This document shows positions 9,328 to 18,312 of a DNA stretch of 48,229 nt, piece after piece. The position numbers and the translations under genes are program-made. The stretch spans positions 1-48,229 of the forward strand of contig JAAXHO010000073.1 in NCBI GenBank assembly GCA_012270795.1. The letters run 5' to 3'. Position 1 is the stretch's first letter; each line of letters starts with the position of its first letter. The DNA is from Candidatus Poribacteria bacterium (GTDB lineage: Bacteria; Poribacteria; WGA-4E; WGA-3G). The notes beneath the pieces are model-generated. The model saw only the letters and a list, made by a program, of their open reading frames with translations, made no database searches and was not told the origin of the DNA.

Positions 9328-11262
9328 ATGAAATATGTTAACTACAGCCTACTTACTGCCTTAGTTGTTCTAACAGCAGTCTATACTGGTTGTTTATCCG
9401 GTAACGCATTAGACGCTGGTGATAAATTAGTAGAGATAAAAGATTACCGTGGTGCGTTAGAGGCGTACCAAAACGTTGTTGACACCAAACCAGGCACTCT
9501 TGATGCCAGAAAGGCACAACTGGCAATAGGCACACTCTACTTCAAACACATTAAACAGCCAGCGAAAGGTGTCAAAGCTTATGAAACTCTCATCGCTCAA
9601 GCACCTGAAAGCAATGAAACCGCAGAAGCACGATATGAACTTGGAATGCATCACTATAGACAAGGAAATTACGATGAAGCACAAACCCAATTCGATACAA
9701 TCGTCAATCAATTTCCACATCTGAATTTGAGTCACAAGGCACAATTGATGTTAGCAAAAAGTTATGAAGATGGGAAAAAGTATGAGCAAGCTGTAGAAGT
9801 TTTTGATAACTTCGCACACCGAAACCCACAAAGCCCGCGCGCCACACAAGCACTTGTGAATAAAGCACGAATCCAACGTAATTATCTTAATAGTGATGAT
9901 GAAGCAAAACAAACACTTCAGACAATGGTGAAGAAATATGGAAAACTTGAAGGCGCAGAATCCGATATTGAGAAAGCAAAACAGGAACTGACCGAACTTA
10001 ACGCACAGATTCCCGAACCGGATAATCCTGAAGATACACAGATCGGACGTGCAATTATCAGACAACAGGAACGACGCGACCGAGATAGACCCAGAAATTC
10101 TCAACAAAGTCCCGTCTTGAAACCAAAAGTTGTTATGGCAGATTCCGGTTTCGGAGTAAGTGCCGAAGAAGTCATGGGAAGCTTTGGCGGCGGAACTACA
10201 ATCGCAGGAGATGAGCAAGGCACATATTACGATGCTGAATTGATGATCGCTAAATTTTTATACCAAGATGAAAACTATCGAGATGCAGGGGCGTTGTACT
10301 TTGATGCAATCGCAAGGGCTGAGGCAGAGAAAGCAAAAATAAAACCACACAACTACTTAAGCCTATCAATTTGTTACAGAAAACTTGGAATGCATCAAAA
10401 GGCAGCAGAAGTTCTAAAAAAAGCTGCAAGCAAAGATAGTAAAGTTGTTGATGCCGTAATCGCAACTGGACAGAATCAGTATACGAATGAGGAATATGAA
10501 AAAGCACTTGAAACCTTTCAATCTATAGTTGGAATCAATCGCAATAAAGATGTACAAATATATTGGAATATTGGGAAAACTTATCAAAAACTCGGTGAGT
10601 ATGAAAAAGAAAAAGAGGCATTTGAACGCGCTGTTGCATTAAATCCTGAAGACACTGATGCCTTGCAAAGTCTTGCTGAAGTATTACACTATCGTCTCAA
10701 AGATAGTGAGAATGCGGTCATTTTTGATGACCTTGCCAAGAAGCAAAGTAATTCCTTTGTTGCTTTAAAAACCCTTGGCGATGTGTGCTATAAATACGGA
10801 GAATATAGCAAAGCACAAATTAAGTATAAAGCTGCCGCAAGAGTCGCGGAACGCCTCCTGAAAAAAACCGATAATAAAGTAGAAAAAGAGATTTTGAAGC
10901 ATCAGCACGGATATGGTTTGATCCTTGCAGCAATTACTGTTTTTAAGCAGGGACGAGACGCTGACGCACAAACTATGCTTGACGACATCACAAACCAATA
11001 TCCTGAGCATGCACTACTTTCCTATGCAAAAGGTGAATTTGCACTCCTCAAAGGTGACGAGGAAATAGCAGTTGAAGCGTTCAAAAAAGCAATTGAGAAA
11101 GACCCGCGTTCAGAGATCGCAGTTATCGCCCTTGGAGATTACTACGTTTCAAAAGGCTATAACGATGAAGCCATTGCTCTGTGGGAGAGTTTCTTAGAAA
11201 AAGATAAATACAATGCGAAAATCCGCCGTAGGTTACAACCCCTAAAAGACAACAGTGAATAG
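9328..11262 (+). CDS. TPR-repeat lipoprotein
   Basis: A 644-residue envelope protein. The N-terminus has a hydrophobic signal and a lipobox-like YTG-C22, so it is probably lipid-anchored. Two blocks of tetratricopeptide repeats are visible. The first (about 30-215) looks like outer-membrane assembly or YbgF/BamD-type TPRs (AEARYELGMHHYRQGNYDEA). After a charged, Pro-rich linker (about 225-265), a second TPR block (about 300-640) runs to the end. TPRs bind protein partners; the partner is unknown. AAGGAG precedes the ATG with good spacing. A hairpin at 11270-11304 follows the stop. It is monocistronic as far as can be seen. Confidence 0.8.
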   Translation: MKYVNYSLLTALVVLTAVYTGCLSGNALDAGDKLVEIKDYRGALEAYQNVVDTKPGTLDARKAQLAIGTLYFKHIKQPAKGVKAYETLIAQAPESNETAEARYELGMHHYRQGNYDEAQTQFDTIVNQFPHLNLSHKAQLMLAKSYEDGKKYEQAVEVFDNFAHRNPQSPRATQALVNKARIQRNYLNSDDEAKQTLQTMVKKYGKLEGAESDIEKAKQELTELNAQIPEPDNPEDTQIGRAIIRQQERRDRDRPRNSQQSPVLKPKVVMADSGFGVSAEEVMGSFGGGTTIAGDEQGTYYDAELMIAKFLYQDENYRDAGALYFDAIARAEAEKAKIKPHNYLSLSICYRKLGMHQKAAEVLKKAASKDSKVVDAVIATGQNQYTNEEYEKALETFQSIVGINRNKDVQIYWNIGKTYQKLGEYEKEKEAFERAVALNPEDTDALQSLAEVLHYRLKDSENAVIFDDLAKKQSNSFVALKTLGDVCYKYGEYSKAQIKYKAAARVAERLLKKTDNKVEKEILKHQHGYGLILAAITVFKQGRDADAQTMLDDITNQYPEHALLSYAKGEFALLKGDEEIAVEAFKKAIEKDPRSEIAVIALGDYYVSKGYNDEAIALWESFLEKDKYNAKIRRRLQPLKDNSE

Positions 11263-11269
11263 GTGGTTC

Positions 11270-11304
11270 GGTTGTAAGTGCATTTTTTGAATGTACTTAC
11301 AACC
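11270..11304 (+). terminator. Hairpin after the TPR lipoprotein gene
   Basis: GGTTGTAAGTGCATT pairs with the segment ending at 11304 (GAATGTACTTACAACC) across a short T loop, 8 bases after the stop codon. No long T-tract follows, so termination may be inefficient or factor-dependent. Confidence 0.55.
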
Positions 11305-11371
11305 TTCTATACAATTTCAAACAAAAATAGGTGACAATTAATTGATATATTAAAGTTTTTGATAAAAAAAC

Positions 11372-11400
11372 TTGACGAATAACTGAAAATCGTGTATAAT
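11372..11400 (+). promoter_or_regulatory. Strong sigma-70 promoter upstream of rho
   Basis: TTGACG (11372-11377), 17-nt spacer and a perfect TATAAT (11395-11400). Transcription from about 11407 would give a leader of about 425 nt before rho. The interval 11401-11831 has no convincing gene. Confidence 0.75.
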
Positions 11401-11831
11401 ATACATTAGAACGGTTTGAGCAATCGGACAAATATTAAGTCCCAACTGAAAAAGGATGTCAAATTCCTGCCAACGCTTGCAATCGGACCCCATAAAATAA
11501 ATCTTAAATTCTGCTATTATCAGGTAGCAACCCTCCAAAAACTATTCGAATGTGCTGCAGGTCATGTTTATGCACGATTCCTAATGCATAATTCTCCAAC
11601 AATATATGTAACGTAACAAAATGCCAATATAATTCTATCTAATAATACACTACAGAGTCATTATATCAATTATCATTAGTATATATTTACGACAGTCATA
11701 CGTCATTATAATACGTTCTGTCTGATTCATTTGTTTTCACCTGATTCCGTTGCTACGATTTCCAACACACAGAAACAACCTGTGTTGAATTGTCAAGTGG
11801 AGGAAGGTATTACTGAGGAGTAAACAATAAT

Positions 11832-13160
11832 ATGGAGAGCTTGGAAATAGGCAAGCTCCAAGATATGGAGATTTCCACACTAAATACCATGGCACAATCC
11901 TATGGTATTGATGATTATAATTCATACCGAAAGGATGAACTTATAACACGCATCCTTAAAGCAGTATCAGATAAAAACATACCGCTTTACGGAAAAGGCG
12001 TACTGCAAATCTTAGATGACAGTGACCAAAACTTCGGTTTTCTAAGATCGCCTCGATCTAATTATTTGCAAAGTGATGAGGATATATACGTCTCATCTTC
12101 ACAGATACGATTGTTCGGTTTGCAAACAGGTCATATTGTAGAGGGTTTGGTACGTCCACCTAAGAAATCGGAAAACAAGACTGAGCGTTATTTTGCTTTG
12201 TTACAGATAGAAAAAGTCAACGGTGAACCCCCTGAATTAGTAAAGAAAAGAACACCCTTTGACACACCTCAACCTGTATTCCCGTACGAGAAATTAAAAT
12301 TGGAACATAACCCTTCAGAATTTGGCACGCGTATGATTGACCTTTTCGCCCCAATCGGAAAAGGCCAACGCGGTCTAATCGTTGCTCCCCCATTTAGTGG
12401 TAAGACAACTCTACTGAAAAACATCGCGCTCGGGATTGAAGCTAATCATCCAGAAGTATTCCTGATCTTTCTACTAATTGATGAACGCCCAGAAGAGGTC
12501 ACGGATGTCATACGAACAGTCAAGGGAGAAGTTATCAGTTCTACTTTTGATGAACCCCCAGAACGACACATCCAAGTCTCAGAAATGGCTATTGAAAAAG
12601 CAAAACGCATGGTTGAATGCGGACAAGATGTTGTCATCCTACTCGACAGTATGACACGTCTGGCAAGAGCACACAATATGACAGCACCCCACAGCGGAAG
12701 AACCCTATCTGGCGGATTAGATGCTATGGCAATTGTGGAACCCCGTAGATTCTGTGGTGCTGCACGCAAATTCGAGGAAGGTGGAAGCCTTACCATCCTC
12801 GCTTCCGTACTCGTTGATACTGAAAGTCGTTCCGATACACACATCTATGAAGAATTTAAAGGAACAGCAAACATGGAAATCCACATGGATCGCACCTTGT
12901 TAGAACTACGGATCTTCCCCGCAATCAATTTAGAAAAATCCAAAACACGACGTGAAGAACTATTATTAGAACGCGACGTACTTAACAAGGTATGGGTGCT
13001 ACGAAAATTTATCAGTCAGATGAGTATGGCCGAATCCATGGAACTATTAATTCGTGAATTCGGTAGGAACAAAACGAATGACGAATTTCTTGAAATGATG
13101 ACCGCTGATGTAGGACAAACGACAAAACCACGTCCGAAATCTATCAGAACGGGGAAATAA
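11832..13160 (+). CDS. rho: Transcription termination factor Rho
   Basis: A hexameric RNA-dependent ATPase that ends transcription. The 442-residue chain has an N-terminal helical domain (to about 48), then the OSB/cold-shock RNA-binding domain with FGFLR (68-72) and the DIYVSSSQIRLFGL segment (84-97), then the ATPase domain. Walker A is APPFSGKTT (185-193); Walker B is in VVILLDS near 263-269. LDERPEEVTD-like and RTLSGGLD segments are typical of Rho. No large insertion is seen. The ATG at 11832 follows GAGGAG. The order rho-rpmE-prfA-prmC is conserved in several bacterial phyla. Confidence 0.95.
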   Translation: MESLEIGKLQDMEISTLNTMAQSYGIDDYNSYRKDELITRILKAVSDKNIPLYGKGVLQILDDSDQNFGFLRSPRSNYLQSDEDIYVSSSQIRLFGLQTGHIVEGLVRPPKKSENKTERYFALLQIEKVNGEPPELVKKRTPFDTPQPVFPYEKLKLEHNPSEFGTRMIDLFAPIGKGQRGLIVAPPFSGKTTLLKNIALGIEANHPEVFLIFLLIDERPEEVTDVIRTVKGEVISSTFDEPPERHIQVSEMAIEKAKRMVECGQDVVILLDSMTRLARAHNMTAPHSGRTLSGGLDAMAIVEPRRFCGAARKFEEGGSLTILASVLVDTESRSDTHIYEEFKGTANMEIHMDRTLLELRIFPAINLEKSKTRREELLLERDVLNKVWVLRKFISQMSMAESMELLIREFGRNKTNDEFLEMMTADVGQTTKPRPKSIRTGK

Positions 13161-13187
13161 ATTTACATTCAATGAAGGAGTGAAAAT

Positions 13188-13400
13188 ATGAAACCTGAAA
13201 TCCATCCAGAAACAACGGAATGCACTATCACCTGTGTATGTGGTGCTTCAATTAAAACGGTTTCTGTTCAGTCAGATATGAGGATTGACGTTTGTTCAAA
13301 ATGCCATCCTTTTTTTACGGGTCAACAAACAAGATTTATTGACACTGCTGGACGCGTTGAAAGTTTCAGGAAACGATACGGCATAACGGAAAAATCGTAA
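13188..13400 (+). CDS. rpmE: Ribosomal protein bL31, zinc-binding type
   Basis: A 70-residue large-subunit ribosomal protein. The zinc ligands are supplied by CVCG near 16-19 and CSKCHPF near 36-42, so this is the Cys-containing form rather than the zinc-free paralog. The C-terminal segment [11 protein letters not shown] is characteristic. It lies 27 bases after rho behind AAGGAG and is followed by prfA. Confidence 0.93.
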   Translation: MKPEIHPETTECTITCVCGASIKTVSVQSDMRIDVCSKCHPFFTGQQTRFIDTAGRVESFRKRYGITEKS

Positions 13401-13545
13401 GCAAAAAATGTTAGTCTTATGGGGTACTGACCATAACAATATTAGTAAGAGAAACTCTAATTCTTTTCTTTTACTTACGAATCTATGTACGCAAATATTG
13501 CACACCATACACGGATATTCCAAACAACCAGTGAAGTGATATTAA

Positions 13546-14619
13546 ATGTTTGATAAACTCAAAGATATTCAAGAGAAATTTATTGATGTCGAAAAATCAT
13601 TAAGTGATCCTGAACAAATCTCCAATCCAAAACGACTGCAAGAACTCTCAAAGACGCATGCCGAACTTTCTCCAATAGTTTCTGCATATAAAGACTATCT
13701 GCAATTAGAAACTGCAATTGAAGATACACAATCACTGTTAGCAGATGAAAAAGATGCAGACATGCTTGCGTTAGCACAAGAGGAGTTGAACGCTCTCAGA
13801 AACCAACAAGAACAACTCACTGATAATCTTAAAATGCTGTTGGTCCCAAAAGACCCGAATGACGAAAAAAACGTCATTATAGAAATTAGAGCGGGTACAG
13901 GTGGTGAGGAAGCGAGTCTATTTGCTGCTGAAATCTTCCGTATGTATACCAGATATGCAGAAAGAAAGGGTTGGAAAGTTGAGATGCTCAATGCGAATAC
14001 AACGGGGTTAAAAGGGTTAAAAGAGGTGGTTTTTTCCATTGAAGGAAATTCCGCATACAGTCTACTCAAATATGAGGGCGGAATACATCGCGTCCAACGA
14101 ATACCAACAACCGAAACAAGCGGAAGAATTCACACCTCTGCTGTCACCGTCGCTGTCCTACCAGAAGCTGAAGAAGTTGATATTGAAATAGATGAAGCAA
14201 CAGAATTAAGAATTGATACCTACCGATCCTCAGGACCAGGCGGTCAAAGTGTCAATACAACCGATTCTGCCATCCGCATCACCCACCTGCCAACAGGTTT
14301 GGTTGTTACGCAACAGGACGAAAAATCACAGCACAAAAACCGCTCAAAAGCCATGAAAATCCTACGCGCACGTCTTCAAGAAATAAAACAAGCACAACTG
14401 GACAGCGAACGCGCCGAAACAAGACGATCTATGGTCGGTAGTGGAGACAGAAGCGAAAAAATTCGCACATACAATTTCCCACAATCAAGAGTAACTGACC
14501 ACCGGATCCAATTTAGCTCACATCAATTAGATGCCGTATTAGATGGTGAATTAGATTCATTTATTGAACGATTGACTACCGCAGACCAAGCTGAAAAGCT
14601 AAAAAGTGAAGGAATCTAA
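13546..14619 (+). CDS. prfA: Peptide chain release factor 1
   Basis: Reads UAA and UAG stop codons and triggers peptide release. The 357-residue chain has the usual N-terminal helical domain. The codon-recognition PxT motif is P187-T-T189 in RIPTTETSGRIHTSA, which separates RF1 from RF2 (SPF). The GGQ catalytic loop is at 232-234 (SGPGGQSVNTTD). Length is normal. The partner methyltransferase prmC, which modifies the GGQ glutamine, lies 76 bases downstream. The ribosome site is weak (GAAGTGA). Confidence 0.95.
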   Translation: MFDKLKDIQEKFIDVEKSLSDPEQISNPKRLQELSKTHAELSPIVSAYKDYLQLETAIEDTQSLLADEKDADMLALAQEELNALRNQQEQLTDNLKMLLVPKDPNDEKNVIIEIRAGTGGEEASLFAAEIFRMYTRYAERKGWKVEMLNANTTGLKGLKEVVFSIEGNSAYSLLKYEGGIHRVQRIPTTETSGRIHTSAVTVAVLPEAEEVDIEIDEATELRIDTYRSSGPGGQSVNTTDSAIRITHLPTGLVVTQQDEKSQHKNRSKAMKILRARLQEIKQAQLDSERAETRRSMVGSGDRSEKIRTYNFPQSRVTDHRIQFSSHQLDAVLDGELDSFIERLTTADQAEKLKSEGI

Positions 14620-14695
14620 TTGCAACCTAATTGATATATAAGAATGAACTAAGAATATCGCTTTGTAGTCTGTATCAAAAACAGTATAAGAATTT

Positions 14696-15565
14696 ATGGC
14701 TACTAAAATCTGGCATGTGCTTGAACTCCTTGAGTGGACAACAGGTTACTTTGAAAGGCACAACATTCCGAACCCCCGTTTAGATGCTGAGGTGTTACTC
14801 GGACACACTCTTAAAAAAAGCCGGCTGCAACTCTATCTGCATTTTGATATGCCCGTATTCCAGAATGACCTTAGTGTATTCCGAGAAATCATCAAGAAAC
14901 GGATCGCACGAACACCTATCAGTTACATTACAAACCACAAAGAGTTCATGTCACTTGATTTTTACGTTGATGAGCGCGTACTTATCCCGCGACCAGAAAC
15001 AGAATTCATCGTGGAAACAATTCTTAATGTTGATAAGAACACACCTCAACATTTGCTGGAGATCGGTACAGGAAGTGGCGTTATCGCAACGGCAATCGCA
15101 GTAAACAAACCAGAATGGGAAATTACTGCTACAGACATCTCTCAAGATGCGTTAGTGGTAGCAAAAAAAAACATAGATAATCATGGATGTGAAGATCGTA
15201 TTCATCTTTTACAAGGTGATCTCTTTGAACCGATAAAAACCCTAAAACAGAAAAGTTTTGATTGGATCGTTTCCAACCCACCTTATGTAAACAACGGCAC
15301 ACTCAATGACTTGAGTCCAGAGATTCGAGAGCACGAACCGCACGGCGCGCTGTTCGCCGGCAATGATGGGTTAACCATCATACGCAATCTAATTGCTGAA
15401 ACACCACACTATCTATTACCTGAAGGCAAACTCATCTTTGAAATCGGGGATACACAATCAGAACAAGTAGCAGCCTTGATTCAGGAACAATCTGCATATA
15501 AGGATTTTCAGTTCATCAAAGACTATGCGGGGATAAAACGCGTCGTTCTCGCAACTGTAGGATAA
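14696..15565 (+). CDS. prmC: Release-factor glutamine methyltransferase
   Basis: An S-adenosylmethionine-dependent enzyme that methylates the glutamine of the GGQ motif in release factors. The 289-residue chain has an N-terminal helical substrate-binding domain (1-85). The SAM site is LEIGTGSGVIA (121-131), and the catalytic NPPY motif at 194-197 (SNPPYV) is diagnostic. It sits right after prfA, its substrate gene. Confidence 0.93.
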   Translation: MATKIWHVLELLEWTTGYFERHNIPNPRLDAEVLLGHTLKKSRLQLYLHFDMPVFQNDLSVFREIIKKRIARTPISYITNHKEFMSLDFYVDERVLIPRPETEFIVETILNVDKNTPQHLLEIGTGSGVIATAIAVNKPEWEITATDISQDALVVAKKNIDNHGCEDRIHLLQGDLFEPIKTLKQKSFDWIVSNPPYVNNGTLNDLSPEIREHEPHGALFAGNDGLTIIRNLIAETPHYLLPEGKLIFEIGDTQSEQVAALIQEQSAYKDFQFIKDYAGIKRVVLATVG

Positions 15566-15590
15566 ACTTTGTTTTACAAACGAAATAAAA

Positions 15591-16178
15591 CTATTGAGTC
15601 GTATTCATTGCCAATTCAGTGCGCGCATAAATGTCTCGCAAGTGGAACTCACATTGAATTGAGCGCAACGACACTACATCATCCAATTCACAATACTCTT
15701 TACATACCCATTCTGAATTCTGTCGTTGGTAATGTTCAACAGAAATATGCTTTTGTGACACAAGTAGACACTCTTGAAGGGAATCAAGTTGCTGGTAAAA
15801 CTCTAATTTCTCGCCTTTGTCATAAGATTCAGTTGATGGTGAAAGTACCTCTATTACAACTCTTGGATTAAGGAGAGAATCAAATACATTATCTTCAAAT
15901 TTTGGTTCATCACAAGCCACAACAACATCTGGATAAAAATAAGAATGAATTGAACTTATTTTAACTCGCATATCACTTGCATGAACTTCACATTTTTGTC
16001 CTTTCAATTGTTCGCGGAGTTCCCCAAAAATATCTCCAGTAATAAGACTGTGTGTGCGACTTGCTCCAGACATTGCGATTATTTTTCCTTTCAGGTATTC
16101 ATGTTTTGTAGTAGTTTTTCGCTCAAAAGCAAGGTATTCTTCAGGATTAAGGTAGGTTTGCACTGCTGCAGTTGACAT
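15591..16178 (-). CDS. Uma2 family endonuclease-like protein
   Basis: A 195-residue DUF820/Uma2 protein of the PD-(D/E)XK nuclease fold. The core is E-Y-L-x-GKIIAMSG near the N-terminus, FYPDVVV in the middle with the metal-binding Asp, and VVIEVLSPST-x-YDKGEKL with the E-x-V strand and a following Lys. Biological role is not established; the family is strongly expanded in cyanobacteria and some marine phyla. ATG 16178 is preferred over 16190 because GGAGGT sits just before it. A paralog lies at 45732-46337. Confidence 0.85.
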   Translation of the reverse strand: MSTAAVQTYLNPEEYLAFERKTTTKHEYLKGKIIAMSGASRTHSLITGDIFGELREQLKGQKCEVHASDMRVKISSIHSYFYPDVVVACDEPKFEDNVFDSLLNPRVVIEVLSPSTESYDKGEKLEFYQQLDSLQECLLVSQKHISVEHYQRQNSEWVCKEYCELDDVVSLRSIQCEFHLRDIYARTELAMNTTQ

Positions 16179-16203
16179 AAGTACCTCCATATTTGCTTTC
16201 AGG

Positions 16204-16262
16204 TTTTAGTAAGACAATATATTTTAGTAGGACAATATACATGTAAGAGCCTATACATGTAA
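16204..16262 (-). promoter_or_regulatory. Tandem 18-bp repeats and paired TACATGTA sites upstream of the Uma2 gene
   Basis: TTTTAGTAAGACAATATA (16204-16221) is followed immediately by TTTTAGTAGGACAATATA (16222-16239), with one mismatch. Two TACATGTA palindromes follow 16 bases apart. The position, just upstream of the Uma2 start on the minus strand, fits an operator or promoter region; the regulator is unknown. Confidence 0.4.
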
Positions 16263-16268
16263 ATACAT

Positions 16269-18077
16269 TTAATCTGGTCGTAATCGAGATAAGATAAAAA
16301 ACAACAATATTATGATTCCAACGCCAATCAATATACCGATATAAGATGACAATCCGAGAGCTGCTGGAAGGTAGCCACAAATTAATGCAATGACTGCAAC
16401 AGTTAGGGCATACGGCATCTGTGTCCGTACATGATGCATCGGATCACAGCTACTGACAATCGCACTCAAAATGGTTGTGTCGGAAATAGGTGAACAGTGG
16501 TCGCCAAAAATCGCACCGTCCAGCACCGCACCTAAGCAGATGATTGTTGTGAGCCCATAGGCATTGTTATCAAGTACAAAAGCCACTGGGATCGCGGTCG
16601 GGATTAAAATCGCCATCGTTCCCCAACTCGTTCCTGTTGCAAATGATGTAATGGACGCGACAATGAAAACAAGTGCCGGAAACCACAACGGAGAAACGAC
16701 ATCACTAATTATAGACGCGATAAACTGTCCGGTCATCAGTTTATCACAACTCGCTTTAATCCCCCAAGCACAAAGGATTATCGCAATCGGTAAAAGCGTT
16801 CCAGATAAACCTTCCTTCACTGCTTTCCAAATATCTGAAAACGCCATTTTTGAAAGTAATCTTGCACAAATAATCGCAGCAAAAAACGATGTAATTGCAG
16901 CAGTGGCAAGTATTTTGACATTATTCGCATTTGAAAGTGCATCACGCCAAGAATCAAGTAAATAAACGGGTTTAGAAAGCACAAATTTCCACATTGATAA
17001 AGAAAAAAGAGAAGCTTTTTCCTTTTCATTTGTTGCTAACCCCTCAAGAAATTCGCTCCTATGTCCATCTATCCACAACCCACTTAGAATCATACCAAAA
17101 AGAAGGATAAGAGGAATCACTGCAGAAAGAATTTGTGCTTTAATGTTTCCTGTTTGTATCTCCGCTGCAATGTTTCCCATGACTTTCGCATCAGGTTCTG
17201 CAACATTACCCGTTTCCCTTGCTCGCATCTGTGCCCGTCGCATCATCCCATAGTCACGACCACTGATAGTATTTATGATAACGAACAATATCGTCAATAT
17301 ACAATAGAATCGGAACGGTAGCGCGTCAAAGAACATTGAATATCCATCACTCTCTAAACCAATGGTTTTAGCCACGTCATTAAACAACCCTACCTCATAA
17401 CCGATCCAGGTGCTTACAAAAGCAAGTCCAGCGATCGGCGCACTTGTAGAATCCACAATATATGCTAACTTCTCCCGACTTACTTTGAACTTGTCAGTGA
17501 TGGGGCGCATCGTAGGACCAACCAGCATCGCATTGCTATAGTCGCCGATGAAAATCAACGTTCCCATTATTGCAGTGATGAACTGCGTTGAACGTGCTCC
17601 CTTTGCCAAGTGAGATAACAGAGAGATTACCCCCCCAATACCCCCCGATGCAATAACAACTGTAATCATTGACATCATGAAAAGCACAAACAGAATCACC
17701 CATAAATTGAACAGATCAATTCCATCATTAGTAATGGTGACTGCACGCGCAAACCATATTACCTCAGAGAAGAAAGAATTAAACGAAAATCCTTGCTGAC
17801 CCCAAGCAAGTAGAACACCAACACCGACTGCGACACCAAGGCTAAGAAACAGACGTGTTGTTATCACTGCTAATGTAATGGCAATCAATGGTGGCAAAAC
17901 ACTATACCACCATACAACATCTCCATCAATTAGAATAGCAAATAACGCAGGTAATACTTTATTCCACCATGCAACATCCCCATCATCCGATACTACATTG
18001 GGAAACTGCCACATCAGAACAATGCATATCACTAAACTGATCGGAACACATATCAGTGCTTTTTGTTTGTAATTCAA
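16269..18077 (-). CDS. NhaC-type Na+/H+ antiporter family protein
   Basis: A 602-residue inner-membrane transporter with many hydrophobic helices. The signature GDHCSPISDTTILSA near residue 520 is typical of the NhaC family, as is the earlier GDYSNAMLVGPTMRPITD segment. It should exchange Na+ for H+ or a related solute pair. The N-terminus contains an internal imperfect duplication (GDVAWWNKVLPALFAILIDG, then GDVVWWYSVLPPLIAI), which adds about 20 residues near positions 33-70. It reads alone on the minus strand, between Uma2 and a MITE-like element. Confidence 0.88.
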   Translation of the reverse strand: MNYKQKALICVPISLVICIVLMWQFPNVVSDDGDVAWWNKVLPALFAILIDGDVVWWYSVLPPLIAITLAVITTRLFLSLGVAVGVGVLLAWGQQGFSFNSFFSEVIWFARAVTITNDGIDLFNLWVILFVLFMMSMITVVIASGGIGGVISLLSHLAKGARSTQFITAIMGTLIFIGDYSNAMLVGPTMRPITDKFKVSREKLAYIVDSTSAPIAGLAFVSTWIGYEVGLFNDVAKTIGLESDGYSMFFDALPFRFYCILTILFVIINTISGRDYGMMRRAQMRARETGNVAEPDAKVMGNIAAEIQTGNIKAQILSAVIPLILLFGMILSGLWIDGHRSEFLEGLATNEKEKASLFSLSMWKFVLSKPVYLLDSWRDALSNANNVKILATAAITSFFAAIICARLLSKMAFSDIWKAVKEGLSGTLLPIAIILCAWGIKASCDKLMTGQFIASIISDVVSPLWFPALVFIVASITSFATGTSWGTMAILIPTAIPVAFVLDNNAYGLTTIICLGAVLDGAIFGDHCSPISDTTILSAIVSSCDPMHHVRTQMPYALTVAVIALICGYLPAALGLSSYIGILIGVGIIILLFFILSRLRPD

Positions 18078-18115
18078 TTATTACCTCAGAATAATATCAA
18101 TTTAAGGATATAATT

Positions 18116-18263
18116 TATGGTAGATTATGGAATTAATTACACACTTTCACAGGTAGGAGCGACCTCCAAATCAACGGTATGAATGCCTTTTGGCATTCCC
18201 CGGGTCGCGACCAAAGGTCGCTCCTACAGAAGAGGTGTATAATTATTTTCAAACTACACCATA
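18116..18263. mobile_element. MITE-like element B, copy 1
   Basis: A 148-bp non-coding element. Ends TATGGT and ACCATA extend into imperfect inverted repeats of about 28 bp (TGGTAGATTATGGAATTAAT against the complement of 18235-18263). The centre (18152-18227) is the GGTAGGAGCGACCT palindrome carrying the 39-nt module at 18165-18203. Copy 2 is at 48080-48216. TA dinucleotides at both ends suggest TA target-site duplication as in mariner/IS630-type elements, but this is unproven. Confidence 0.7.
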
Positions 18264-18312
18264 GATACATTTACGTTGGCTTTTAATTCAGTCCTAATAA
18301 GGAAGGTGTGTT

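Noticed and set aside
11416-11616. 66-codon open frame in the rho leader
   Set aside because: TTG start with no ribosome site, only a few bases after the predicted transcription start; no recognisable domain.
15569-15871. 100-codon plus-strand frame
   Set aside because: Antisense shadow of the Uma2 gene.
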